A stretch of DNA of 64,000 nucleotides from Parabacteroides chinchillae (GTDB lineage: Bacteria > Bacteroidota > Bacteroidia > Bacteroidales > Tannerellaceae), in the NCBI RefSeq assembly GCF_900108035.1, contig NZ_FNVS01000001.1, positions 124,001-188,000 on the forward strand, read 5' to 3'. Within the stretch, counting starts at the first letter, position 1. Each line of letters opens with the position of its first letter. A model generated the notes under the pieces. It saw only the letters and a list, made by a program, of their open reading frames with translations, was not told the DNA's origin and did not search any database. Shown here piece after piece: positions 29,009-37,700 of the stretch. The position numbers and the translations under genes were made by a program.

Positions 29009-31126
29009 TTACCTGTTTTGTACCTCCGTCGTCGGCCCATCTACAACTAACAAGCCTTCCGGAGTAAAATGCATTTTGTCAATAAATACAACACGTTCTT
29101 CACCCGTCTTTTGGGTACGGCCATGATATACGCAATACATCTGTTTCCTGTCTTTCGACCAAGTCACACTATTATGCCCCGTTCCCGTAACAATACCACC
29201 TTTCTCCACATTCTTTTCTAAAACCGGGTTATTATCAGCCTTTTTAAACGGGCCTAACGGATTATCCGAAACAGCATAGCCAACCGCATAATTCGCACCT
29301 CCAAAATAGTTGGCAGAGTACATCATATAATACAGTCCATTATGTTTCAGAATAAAAGAACCTTCTGTCCAACGACGGTTCACTTCCCCGGAAGTTACCG
29401 AACGGCTCTCCCATTCACTCTGCTTATCTGATAAAGACACTGGAGGACGAAGCAGCATGACCGGCTCACCGATTATCTGAGTAAAATCGGGCGAAATCTC
29501 AACACCATATATCCAACTTTCTTCAATCGTATCAAACATGCCTTTCTTCTTGGCTTCGGCTGCAATTTCACTTTCGACCGGATGTTTATAACAACAGCGT
29601 GAGTAATATATATAACATTTGCCATTATCATCCTGCAAGATATTACCGTCTATTGCCGGATATCCGGGATCAAACAACGGTTTATCCTGTAACTCTATAA
29701 ACGGACCAACCGGTTTGTCAGCCACAGCCACGCCAATACGGAAATTCTCTTCTTCCTTGGTTGGATTATGACGCCAATCCGCACTGAAAAACATATAATA
29801 TTTACCGTTTTTTTCATAAACTTCCGGAGCCCAAAAGTTGGCAACAGCCCACGATTGAGGTGTATTTCCGTGGTAAACCTGTCCTTCAGATTTCCAATTC
29901 ACCAAGTCATCCGACGAATAACAGCAGAAACCATCCACCGCGCCGGCACCCGTACCATACATATAATAACGTCCGTCTGAAGCTAACAGAATATACGGAT
30001 CGCCAAACTGCACAGACAAAGGATTGCTGTATGTTAGAGATATCTTAGCCTCAATTTTCGAACCGGAGGGAACAGGCTGTGGTTCCGACAAAGGAGATGG
30101 AATACCGAAATCAGGTGTACCGTCTTCATTCCAACTAAATTTCTGCATACGGATATCACGATTCCAACCCGGTATTGTATCTTTTTTTGAATGATAAATA
30201 ATATACTCCTCCGTACCATCAGGGGAAACTGTAAACGAAGCATGTCCTACGCCATAAACATCTTCCGTTCCTTGGAAAACAGGTTGTTCACTCTTTATCC
30301 AGCTAGCCGGATCCATCGGATCGGCATCACGGGAAGCCAAACGTAAAGAGGCCAGTTTATATGTCGGTAGCCATGATTGACAACAAGAGTAAATAACAAA
30401 AAGGTCATCATTATGTTTCAACACTTCAGGGCCTTCATTCAAATCCAGGTCTCCTCCTATTTCATAAGGTTTATCAGGAGCGGAAATCAAAACACGGTTA
30501 GATGAAATCGTCCATGGGTTTTCCATCTTGGCAATATACAACATCTGGGAAGTATGATCCGTCGTCTCCAAATTCTTCCATCCAGACCAAATTGCATAAA
30601 GTTGATTATTCAATTCAAACACTGTCATATCAATCGCCCAACGGTTGGAGTCCCAATTACCCAGACTATCCCCCGTATACAGCATACCTTTATCTACATA
30701 TTCTCCCTGAGGATCATCTGTTACAGATTCCAACACACCGGTGCGCTGATGAATAAAAGGAGGGCCACTTTCGCCGGCAGCATAATAAATATACCAATGT
30801 CCATTCCAATAATGAAGTTCTGGTGCCCAAACACAATCCGAATTCCAACCGGTATCAGGAGCCTGCCATACTTTTTTCAACTCTCCTGGGACATGCAATA
30901 AAGCAGATTTACCGACAGAAATTGTGCGGTCTTCCGTTGACGCACAATGATAGTATATGCTATCATGCTTAATAATCCATGGGTCAGCACCATGAGCTAC
31001 TATAGGGTTCTGGAAAAATGCTTTTTCTTCCGCGGCTTTCTTTTCTGCACACGACAAACAAAAAATCAGGGCACATCCAAACAGAGTGCTGAATTTACTT
31101 ATATTCATATAACTTCGATTATTCAT
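29009..31126 (-). CDS. Lipoprotein with two tandem GH43-type glycoside hydrolase domains
   Basis: A probable arabinan- or xylan-type side-chain hydrolase anchored to the membrane. A lipoprotein signal ends in the lipobox FCLSC near residue 26. Two five-bladed propeller domains follow: the first begins FQNPIVAHGADPWIIKHD (about residues 38-55), the second YSNPLSVQFGDPYILLASD (about 365-383). Each has the GH43-type Asp in its ADPW or GDPY box. The 705-aa length fits two domains. An internal ATG at 31108 is an alternative start that gives a tighter signal peptide. It sits after a broken DUF2961 gene and directly before radA. Confidence 0.85.
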   Translation of the reverse strand: MNNRSYMNISKFSTLFGCALIFCLSCAEKKAAEEKAFFQNPIVAHGADPWIIKHDSIYYHCASTEDRTISVGKSALLHVPGELKKVWQAPDTGWNSDCVWAPELHYWNGHWYIYYAAGESGPPFIHQRTGVLESVTDDPQGEYVDKGMLYTGDSLGNWDSNRWAIDMTVFELNNQLYAIWSGWKNLETTDHTSQMLYIAKMENPWTISSNRVLISAPDKPYEIGGDLDLNEGPEVLKHNDDLFVIYSCCQSWLPTYKLASLRLASRDADPMDPASWIKSEQPVFQGTEDVYGVGHASFTVSPDGTEEYIIYHSKKDTIPGWNRDIRMQKFSWNEDGTPDFGIPSPLSEPQPVPSGSKIEAKISLTYSNPLSVQFGDPYILLASDGRYYMYGTGAGAVDGFCCYSSDDLVNWKSEGQVYHGNTPQSWAVANFWAPEVYEKNGKYYMFFSADWRHNPTKEEENFRIGVAVADKPVGPFIELQDKPLFDPGYPAIDGNILQDDNGKCYIYYSRCCYKHPVESEIAAEAKKKGMFDTIEESWIYGVEISPDFTQIIGEPVMLLRPPVSLSDKQSEWESRSVTSGEVNRRWTEGSFILKHNGLYYMMYSANYFGGANYAVGYAVSDNPLGPFKKADNNPVLEKNVEKGGIVTGTGHNSVTWSKDRKQMYCVYHGRTQKTGEERVVFIDKMHFTPEGLLVVDGPTTEVQNR

Positions 31127-31175
31127 TATTACTATTATAATAGCATTGACATTCTTGATTTAACTAAAAAAGCCA

Positions 31176-31984
31176 TTACCATCTAGGAATCTCCAAATCG
31201 TCCTTGCTTGGTAATGCAGGAAACTTTGCATGCGGTTCTGTTTGATACCAGAAAGAAGTAGATGAAATATCCGACTTCTGGTTATTGTAACGGAAATCAT
31301 GACGCCATCCCAAATCCTGTATAGTTACTTTCAGATCCTTATCAAAACGAACCGGATCCAATATATGCCAACGATACAATCCGAAAGCTGTTACTGCACG
31401 GTACAACCCATCTGGGCGAATCACCTGGTGCATACCTTTGCTTTTTTCCGGAATGGCATTTTCCAATAACAATTAAATGCACTTCCGGGGTTTACACAAA
31501 CAGCCAAAGAAGAAAGCTGAGCATACTCATTATAGGCACTGGCAAAAAAATCACCCACAGGACATTCTACGGAAGGTTCCTTTTCGTCATCCCAATACAT
31601 ACGAAGAATAGAGAAACGCCAATTGCCTGTCGGTGTCATCCATATTTGCTGGATAGCTCCCGAACCTTCAATCTCTGCAACTGTAATCGTTTCACCCGGT
31701 TTTACAATGATGAAAGGATTTACTTTCCATCCTTTTCCTAAATCCTTTGCGGCAGCCCACGAATTAGCTTTATTACGTACATCCTTGTCTTTTACCGGAT
31801 CAGCCATGCCTCCCTTACCACGTTCTCCCGTATAATTTTCAGGGCTGATAGAACGAGTCCGGGCATTAGATAACCGGGAAAGTGTACCCATATTCATATC
31901 CAAACCATTAAAAGAATAATTCTGTGCACCCACAGAACCGCTCAAGGCTAACAACACAACTAATAAAACACTGATCTTTTTCAT
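31176..31984 (-). pseudogene. DUF2961 (GH172-type) glycoside hydrolase, broken by internal deletion and frameshift
   Basis: The first frame (31984 down to about 31445) encodes a signal peptide and the DUF2961 N-terminal half (SNARTRSISPENYTGERGKG, EIEGSGAIQQIWMT, FNCYWKMPFRKK). The second frame (about 31450 to 31176) encodes the C-terminal end (GMHQVIRPDGLY, FGLYRWHILDPVRF, SFWYQTEPHAKFP). Intact family members, from memory, are near 370-400 aa with about 110-130 residues between these parts. Here FRKK is followed almost at once by KGMHQ in another frame, so a segment was lost at an A-rich junction near 31443-31455. GH172 enzymes act on fructofuranosides or arabinofuranosides. The protein is very unlikely to work. 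Confidence 0.8.
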
Positions 31985-32001
31985 ATTACTATTATTACAA
32001 A

Positions 32002-32991
32002 CTACTTCAATTCTTTACCTATTCCTACCTTCTTCACTGTAGTTTTTTTCCCTTTTTCTTTATACACATAGCCACGAAACATACCTTCGCTATTAAAAGG
32101 CATAGCTATATTCCCCTGCTTATCAACCGCAATCAGGCCTCCGTTTCCGGCATCTGCATTCAATTCCTGATTTATAATATAATCAGCCGCTTGTTCAATT
32201 GGTTCTTTCAGATATCTATAACGGGCGCAAAGGTTAAAGGCTACTGCATGACGAATAAAATACTCCCCATGACCAGTGCAGGAAACAGCGCAACTATTAT
32301 TATCGGCATACGTTCCGGCGCCAATTACCGGAGAATCTCCAATGCGTCCCCACCGTTTCTTAAACATCCCTCCGGTACTTGTCCCGGCAGTCAGATTTCC
32401 ATCTTTATCTAATACAACACAGCCAACAGTCCCGTTTTTTTTACTCTCCCGCTTTAATTTCTCGATCCATTCCAATGTTTTTGAAGTAGCAAAATACATG
32501 TTGTCATCTACCATTTCAAGTCCTTGCTCTTTTGCAAACTCTTCTGCACCTAAACCACTAAGCATAACATGAGGCGATTTTGTTTTTACCGCATAGGCTG
32601 CATTAATCGGATGTTTTATATGTTTCACACCTGCAACAGCGCCGGCACTTAAATCTTTACCTTCCATTATAGAAGCATCCAATTCAAATGTTCCTTCTGC
32701 AGTACAGGTCGCCCCTATTCCGGCATTGAACAACGGATTGTTTTCAAAATAATTAATAACCGCCATAACAGCCTGAGGACCTGCCCCTCCAGCCGAAAGT
32801 ATATTATCTCCGATTACCAACGCCGAATCGAGAGCGGCATAATACCGGGCGGACTGCTCTGTATTATTCAATAGGTTTCCTAAATTTCCGGCTCCGCCAT
32901 GTACAACAATTACGTACTCGCGTTCTTGCGCCTGTAAAAAAGATGCAATAGAAAACAATATAATAACCGGAATAAGTAAATGCCTTAACAT
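32002..32991 (-). CDS. Isoaspartyl peptidase / L-asparaginase (Ntn hydrolase)
   Basis: A threonine-type N-terminal nucleophile hydrolase that cleaves isoaspartyl dipeptides or asparagine. A signal peptide (about 1-22) indicates export to the periplasm. Autocleavage is expected before Thr188 in KKNGTVGCV; the substrate-pocket pieces TSTGGM, GRIGDSPVIGAGTYAD and TGHGEYFIRH follow. The length of 329 aa is normal. It is the first gene of a run containing the DUF2961 pseudogene, GH43, radA and the FAD enzyme. With GH92 next door, glycosylasparagine turnover is conceivable, but the sequence reads as the isoaspartyl type. Confidence 0.87.
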   Translation of the reverse strand: MLRHLLIPVIILFSIASFLQAQEREYVIVVHGGAGNLGNLLNNTEQSARYYAALDSALVIGDNILSAGGAGPQAVMAVINYFENNPLFNAGIGATCTAEGTFELDASIMEGKDLSAGAVAGVKHIKHPINAAYAVKTKSPHVMLSGLGAEEFAKEQGLEMVDDNMYFATSKTLEWIEKLKRESKKNGTVGCVVLDKDGNLTAGTSTGGMFKKRWGRIGDSPVIGAGTYADNNSCAVSCTGHGEYFIRHAVAFNLCARYRYLKEPIEQAADYIINQELNADAGNGGLIAVDKQGNIAMPFNSEGMFRGYVYKEKGKKTTVKKVGIGKELK

Positions 32992-33035
32992 ATAGTTTAG
33001 ATATTAATGTCTGCTAATATATATATTGAATGTTT

Positions 33036-33043
33036 CAAAGATA
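33036..33043 (-). promoter_or_regulatory. -7 element of the isoaspartyl peptidase operon
   Basis: TATCTTTG on the minus strand matches TAnnTTTG. Its -33 region has no TTTG and is overlapped by the first of three phased repeats (33063-33128). Confidence 0.6.
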
Positions 33044-33062
33044 ATGTTTCCTCCGGAAATAA

Positions 33063-33128
33063 TTGCCTATCCAATTGAAAATCGTTGCCTACCCTATTAC
33101 ATTCAAATGCCTACCCAATTAAAGTTGG
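33063..33128. repeat. Three imperfect 22-bp direct repeats upstream of the isoaspartyl peptidase promoter
   Basis: TTGCCTATCCAATT (33063), TTGCCTACCCTATT (33085) and ATGCCTACCCAATT (33107) are spaced exactly 22 bp apart. The last copy also forms a hairpin with TTGGGCAGGCAT (33125-33136). Confidence 0.7.
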
Positions 33129-33136
33129 GCAGGCAT
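33107..33136 (-). other. Hairpin between GH92 and the isoaspartyl peptidase gene
   Basis: ATGCCTACCCAA (33107-33118) pairs with TTGGGCAGGCAT (33125-33136), 11 of 12 positions. It follows the GH92 stop on the minus strand, but the expected T tract is missing, so its role as a terminator is doubtful. Confidence 0.45.
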
Positions 33137-33166
33137 CTAAATATAAAAACATATATCCATTACTTT

Positions 33167-35377
33167 TTACTTATACCAGACTGGTCCCGGTTTATTTCCC
33201 ATTTCGAATTCAAATGTTGCGCCACTCATTATCTGGTCATGGGTAATATAACTTTTATCATACGGTTTTCCATCCATCTTAACAGATTGAATATAAATAT
33301 TATCAACACTCACGGAAGGAGCCAACACTGTAAACGTCTTGCCATTTTCCAAGTGCATCTTTACTTCCGGGAAAAGAGGAGTACCTATTTCATACTGCTG
33401 GTCGGCCGGATTAACCGGATAAAATCCCATCGCGCTGAATACAAACCAGGCAGACATCTGCCCACAGTCTTCATTTCCACAAATACCGTCCGGCGCATTC
33501 TTATAAAGATCATGCATTACCCGGGCTGCGTATTGCTGCGTCTTCCAAGGCTGGCCAACTTTATTATATAAATAAATAACATGATGGCTTGGTTCATTGC
33601 CATGGGCATACTGGCCGATCATACCGGTACTGAAAATCGGTAATTCTTCGTTAGCAGGACTATACGTAAACATACTGTCCAACTTTTGTGTGAAACGTTC
33701 TTCACCTCCCACCAATCCGATCAATCCATCCAAATCCTGCGGTGCATACCAGAAATATTGCCAGCCATTGCTTTCGCAAATATCTTCGGTATAATCATCC
33801 GGGCTGAAACCGGATACAAAATTTCCTTTTTCGTCACGAGGCTGCATAAATGAAGTAGCGGGATTATACAAATTGCGATAATTTAGCGAACGCTTATAGA
33901 ACTCATCGGCAATCTCTTTTTTACCCATTTTTTCTGCCATCAAAGCAATGCAATAATCGTCAAACGCATATTCCATCGTTTTGGAAAGCGACCAGTTTTC
34001 CCACTTCTTCGGGTCACTGTAAGCTGGCACATACCCCTTTTCCTTATAAAATCCGATGCCTCTGTAATCATCACGATTTGCAGTAGCAATGCATGCTTGC
34101 AGTGCCTTTTCGGGGTCAAAGTTGCCAATACCTTTTAAATAGGCATCCACTATAACCGGCACGGCATGGTAACCTATCATCATATTAGTTTCATGTCCGT
34201 AAAGATTCCATAAAGGAAGAGCTCCGCTTTGATCATAAAAATTCAGGAATGTTTGTACCATATCATTTGTCCGTTCAGGCTGTATATAAGTATACAGCGG
34301 ATGAGTGGCTCGATAGGTATCCCACAAAGAAAATGTAGAATAGTTATTCCAGCCTTCCGCCTTATGAACCTTGCCATCCGGTCCAAAATAAGAACCGTCG
34401 ACATCACTATATAGCGTAGGGGCAATCATTGCATGATATAACGCAGTATAAAATTTCACTTTGTCATCTGTATTACCGCCCTGTACTTCTATCTTAGATA
34501 ATTCCTTATTCCATTTAGCTACAGCCTGGTCATAATATTTATCAAAATTATTTTCGGGAACCTCGGCTTGCAGATTCTTGGCTGCACCATCCATACTCAC
34601 GCCCGAAATAGCAGTATTGACAAGTATCTGTTCATCTTTTTGGGTATTAAAATCAAAACGGACAACATAAGCCGTCCCTATCCAACCTTTTTCTTTAGTT
34701 ATAATTGAAGTAGTATCCGTATGATAAGCTGTAAAAGGTTTTGAGAAACGGGTCTGGAAGTAAACCCGCTGATCGGGAGACCATCCCTGTGAAAAACGAT
34801 ATCCGCGAACCGTAACAGAATCTACCACTTCTACATAAGAATCGAGCGTAAAGTCCCAGTTCATAGCTTTCTTCAGGTTTAGAAATACGGATGCTTCCGC
34901 TTTAGGAAATGTATAGCGCTGAATACCGCAATGGTCTGTAGCCGTAAGTTCCACATTAATATTATAGTCTTGCAACAATACCCGGTAATACCCGGCCGAA
35001 GCTGCTTCATCATTATGAGAAAATGTAGAATAAATGCCCAGAGGAGCCGAAGCCTCTTTATAAGGACGGGTTACAGGCATAAACGAGATATCATATAAAT
35101 CGCCTGCACCTGTGCCTGAAAGATGCATATGACTGAAACCGGCAATTGTCGTATCAGGATAAAAATAACCGGAAATACGATCCCAGCCAGGCAACCCGTT
35201 GTCAGGACTCAATTGCACCATCCCAAAAGGGACTTGTGCTCCGGGATACGTATTACCCGTAAAATCGGTACCTATCAATGGGTTTACGTATTGTGCATAG
35301 TCTGCCTCCTGTTTTTTCTCAGGCGTACAGGCTACAATAGCCAGTAAGGAGAGCGCCAATAAGGATTTGTGCTTCAT
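33167..35377 (-). CDS. GH92 alpha-mannosidase lipoprotein
   Basis: An exo-acting alpha-mannosidase of family GH92, exported as a lipoprotein (lipobox IVAC, Cys17). The N-terminal domain begins with YVNPLIGTDFTGNTYPGAQV and FGMVQLSPDN, the family hallmark. The catalytic (alpha/alpha)6 domain carries GNEPSHHVIYLYN (general-acid Glu, near residue 594) and GNEDCGQMSAW (Asp, near 640). The 736-aa length is standard. Such enzymes trim mannose from N-glycans or yeast-type mannans; which linkage is cut cannot be told. Its promoter overlaps the tatC terminator. Confidence 0.93.
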   Translation of the reverse strand: MKHKSLLALSLLAIVACTPEKKQEADYAQYVNPLIGTDFTGNTYPGAQVPFGMVQLSPDNGLPGWDRISGYFYPDTTIAGFSHMHLSGTGAGDLYDISFMPVTRPYKEASAPLGIYSTFSHNDEAASAGYYRVLLQDYNINVELTATDHCGIQRYTFPKAEASVFLNLKKAMNWDFTLDSYVEVVDSVTVRGYRFSQGWSPDQRVYFQTRFSKPFTAYHTDTTSIITKEKGWIGTAYVVRFDFNTQKDEQILVNTAISGVSMDGAAKNLQAEVPENNFDKYYDQAVAKWNKELSKIEVQGGNTDDKVKFYTALYHAMIAPTLYSDVDGSYFGPDGKVHKAEGWNNYSTFSLWDTYRATHPLYTYIQPERTNDMVQTFLNFYDQSGALPLWNLYGHETNMMIGYHAVPVIVDAYLKGIGNFDPEKALQACIATANRDDYRGIGFYKEKGYVPAYSDPKKWENWSLSKTMEYAFDDYCIALMAEKMGKKEIADEFYKRSLNYRNLYNPATSFMQPRDEKGNFVSGFSPDDYTEDICESNGWQYFWYAPQDLDGLIGLVGGEERFTQKLDSMFTYSPANEELPIFSTGMIGQYAHGNEPSHHVIYLYNKVGQPWKTQQYAARVMHDLYKNAPDGICGNEDCGQMSAWFVFSAMGFYPVNPADQQYEIGTPLFPEVKMHLENGKTFTVLAPSVSVDNIYIQSVKMDGKPYDKSYITHDQIMSGATFEFEMGNKPGPVWYK

Positions 35378-35406
35378 GCTATTTTCTTTATTGTTTTGAG
35401 CTTTTA

Positions 35407-35436
35407 CAAAGATATAAAAAAAGATGCAACCTCAAA
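35407..35436 (-). promoter_or_regulatory. Promoter of the GH92 gene
   Basis: -7 TATCTTTG (35407-35414), 18 bases, then -33 TTTG (35433-35436), all on the minus strand. The -33 lies in the loop of the tatC terminator hairpin. Confidence 0.65.
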
Positions 35437-35450
35437 AAGATTGCATCTTT
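35417..35450 (-). terminator. Intrinsic terminator after tatC
   Basis: AAAGATGCAA (35420-35429) pairs perfectly with TTGCATCTTT (35441-35450) across an 11-base loop, followed on the minus strand by a T run. It lies 27 bases after the tatC stop. Confidence 0.75.
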
Positions 35451-35477
35451 GTACAACTATTTTATTGTACTTTCGAT

Positions 35478-36320
35478 TTATTTGTCATCGTCTTCATCTC
35501 CGTCATCGTCTTCTTTCGGCGCTTTTCTCACAAAGAAAGCACTCAGTTCGTACAAACCGTACAACGGGAAGAATACAACACTCAGTGTAAACGGATCACT
35601 ACTCGGCGTAATAAATGCCGCAGCTACCAGTAATCCCACAACAGCATGCCGTCTGTATTTATGGAAAAATCCTTTATGCAACAATCCCAGCTTCGACAAC
35701 AACCACGATACCAACGGCATCTCAAAGACTATTCCCATAACAAAGATCAGCATCAGGAAATTATCCATATAAGAATCCAGAGAAACTTGTTCTTTGATAT
35801 CAGGGCTTAGTTGATAAGTAGCCAAAAAACGAAGTGTCATTGGAAATACCATAAAGTAACCGACAGCACATCCGAAAAAGAACATTATTGTTCCGAAGAA
35901 AAATACCCAACGGATATTTTTCTTTTCATTCTCATATAAAGCCGGGCTAACAAATTTCCAAACTTCATACATTAAATAAGGAAATGTCAGCACAAGCGCT
36001 AACCAGAAAGAAGTGGTCATGTGAGTAAAAAACTGCGATGCCAGTTTTATGTTAATAATTTCCACATGAAAATTATCATTGCAAAAATCCGGCAACACAT
36101 CCAGCCAAGGGCTTACATTAATCAGCCATTGGTTTAGTTCACACAACCATCTGTAAAGAATAAAATCGGGACGACAGGGTGCAGTTATGACGAGATTGAA
36201 TATATCACGCATAAAAGCAAAACTACCGATAGCAAAAACAAAGAGCGCTAAAATAGATCGAAATAAAGTCCAACGAAGTTCTTCCAGGTGATCCCAGAAT
36301 GACATTTCTTCTTGTTGCAT
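35478..36320 (-). CDS. tatC: Sec-independent protein translocase subunit TatC
   Basis: The twin-arginine signal receptor in the inner membrane. The N-terminal FWDHLEELRWTLFRS (residues 8-22) is the conserved cytoplasmic entry motif. Six helices are visible, with the glutamate-containing LVSWLL... and FEMPLV region near 195. The C-terminus carries a very acidic tail (DDDGDEDDDK). It follows tatA by 6 bases. No TatB gene is seen, in keeping with the minimal TatA-TatC arrangement. A predicted Tat substrate is encoded about 1.2 kb away. Confidence 0.94.
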   Translation of the reverse strand: MQQEEMSFWDHLEELRWTLFRSILALFVFAIGSFAFMRDIFNLVITAPCRPDFILYRWLCELNQWLINVSPWLDVLPDFCNDNFHVEIINIKLASQFFTHMTTSFWLALVLTFPYLMYEVWKFVSPALYENEKKNIRWVFFFGTIMFFFGCAVGYFMVFPMTLRFLATYQLSPDIKEQVSLDSYMDNFLMLIFVMGIVFEMPLVSWLLSKLGLLHKGFFHKYRRHAVVGLLVAAAFITPSSDPFTLSVVFFPLYGLYELSAFFVRKAPKEDDDGDEDDDK

Positions 36321-36326
36321 CTTTCT

Positions 36327-36527
36327 TTACTTCTTATCTGTATTGTTATCGTCTAGTTTAATATCGTCTTCCAAACCTTTTACACCATCTTTAAAGTTCT
36401 TTACACCTTTACCAATGCCTTTCATCAGTTCAGGGATTTTTTTACCACCAAAAAGCAACAATACAATAATAGCGATAATAACAATTTCGCCTGTTCCTAA
36501 ATTTCCAAGAAATAGTAATTCGTTCAT
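36327..36527 (-). CDS. tatA: Twin-arginine translocase subunit TatA/TatE
   Basis: The pore-forming subunit of the Tat pathway. It starts at the ATG at 36527 ([19 protein letters not shown]), giving 66 aa; a longer upstream frame is not needed. One short N-terminal membrane helix is followed by the [20 protein letters not shown] amphipathic helix and an acidic tail. The gene is 6 bases ahead of tatC. Confidence 0.94.
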   Translation of the reverse strand: MNELLFLGNLGTGEIVIIAIIVLLLFGGKKIPELMKGIGKGVKNFKDGVKGLEDDIKLDDNNTDKK

Positions 36528-36572
36528 GATATTATTATAATTAAATGTTAATATTCTATCTTCAACACAGGG

Positions 36573-36580
36573 CAAAGATA
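36573..36580 (-). promoter_or_regulatory. -7 element of the tatAC operon
   Basis: TATCTTTG on the minus strand, 46 bases upstream of the tatA ATG, an exact TAnnTTTG match. Confidence 0.6.
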
Positions 36581-36620
36581 GTATTTGTAACGAATAGTAC
36601 CCCTATTATTCCAAATTTAT

Positions 36621-36628
36621 TACCTTTG
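36621..36628 (+). promoter_or_regulatory. -7 element of fabD
   Basis: TACCTTTG matches TAnnTTTG on the plus strand, 41 bases before the fabD ATG and divergent from the tatA promoter. Confidence 0.65.
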
Positions 36629-36668
36629 CAGCGTCTTAAAAAAGTAAAATTAGAAAACAATTAGAAAG

Positions 36669-37547
36669 ATGAAAGCGTACGTATTTCCTGGTCAGGGAGC
36701 ACAGTTTGTCGGAATGGGAAAGGACCTTTACGATAACAATCCACTTGCAAAAGAGATGTTTGAGAAGGCTAATGAAATCCTCGGATTTCGCATTACAGAC
36801 CTGATGTTCGCCGGAACAGACGAAGATCTGAAACAAACAAAGGTTACACAGCCTGCCATTTTTTTGCACTCTGTTATTTTAGCAAAAACATTAGGGGATC
36901 AGTTTAAACCGGACATGACGGCCGGACACTCTTTGGGCGAATTTTCGGCTTTGGTTGCCGCTAATGCTTTATCCTTTGAAGATGGTCTGGTTCTGGTTTC
37001 CAAACGTGCCATGGCTATGCAGAAAGCATGCGAAGCTACCCCGTCTACAATGGCTGCCGTTTTAGCTTTGCCGGACGCTACTGTTGAAGAAATTTGTGCA
37101 AGTATAGACGATGTAGTCGTTTGCGCAAACTACAACTGCCCGGGACAGCTTGTTATCTCAGGTAGTGTACCAGGTATCGATGCTGCTTGCGAAAAATTAT
37201 TGGCCGCAGGCGCTAAACGTGCACTAAAACTAAAAGTTGGTGGAGCATTCCACTCTCCGCTAATGGAACCGGCTCGTGCCGAACTTGCTGCAGCTATCGA
37301 AGCTACAACAATAAAGAAACCGATATGTCCGGTTTACCAAAACGTCAGCACCAAAGCTGAAACTTGTCCGGAAACAATCAAAGCAAATCTTATTGCCCAG
37401 CTAACAGCTCCGGTTCGCTGGACTCAGAGTGTTCAGAATATGATTGCCGACGGGGCAAACCATTTTATTGAATTAGGTCCGGGTGCCGTACTTCAAGGAT
37501 TGGTAAAGAAAATCAACAAAGACATTACAACTGAAGGTATGCAATAA
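36669..37547 (+). CDS. fabD: Malonyl-CoA:ACP transacylase
   Basis: Loads malonate onto acyl carrier protein to start fatty-acid elongation. The N-terminal FPGQGAQFVGMG (residues 6-17), the nucleophile Ser88 in AGHSLGE and the active-site His195 in GGAFHSPLM are all present. The length of 292 aa is normal. It is followed by a very long hairpin terminator and is probably transcribed alone. It is one of the most heavily biased genes here (frequent GCT, GGT and CGT codons), consistent with high expression. Confidence 0.96.
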   Translation: MKAYVFPGQGAQFVGMGKDLYDNNPLAKEMFEKANEILGFRITDLMFAGTDEDLKQTKVTQPAIFLHSVILAKTLGDQFKPDMTAGHSLGEFSALVAANALSFEDGLVLVSKRAMAMQKACEATPSTMAAVLALPDATVEEICASIDDVVVCANYNCPGQLVISGSVPGIDAACEKLLAAGAKRALKLKVGGAFHSPLMEPARAELAAAIEATTIKKPICPVYQNVSTKAETCPETIKANLIAQLTAPVRWTQSVQNMIADGANHFIELGPGAVLQGLVKKINKDITTEGMQ

Positions 37548-37565
37548 TTTCACCTTCACAATCCA

Positions 37566-37620
37566 ATAATGCAAAAAAGAGGGTATATCGCTAAGCGATA
37601 TACCCTCTTTTTTGCATTAT
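37566..37620. terminator. 27-bp perfect hairpin terminator after fabD
   Basis: The arms 37566-37592 and 37594-37620 are perfect inverted copies, with core AAAAAAGAGGGTATATCGC. The A and T runs on the two sides allow termination on either strand. Confidence 0.85.
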
Positions 37621-37658
37621 ATTATCATTCATATTTTACGAAACAAATTAAGTATTAT

Positions 37659-37666
37659 TATATTTG
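37659..37666 (+). promoter_or_regulatory. -7 element ahead of the Gfo/Idh oxidoreductase
   Basis: TATATTTG, an exact consensus, 35 bases before the ATG at 37701; no clear -33. Confidence 0.55.
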
Positions 37667-37700
37667 CAATTAACAACTAATCTATAAATTATAAATCATA

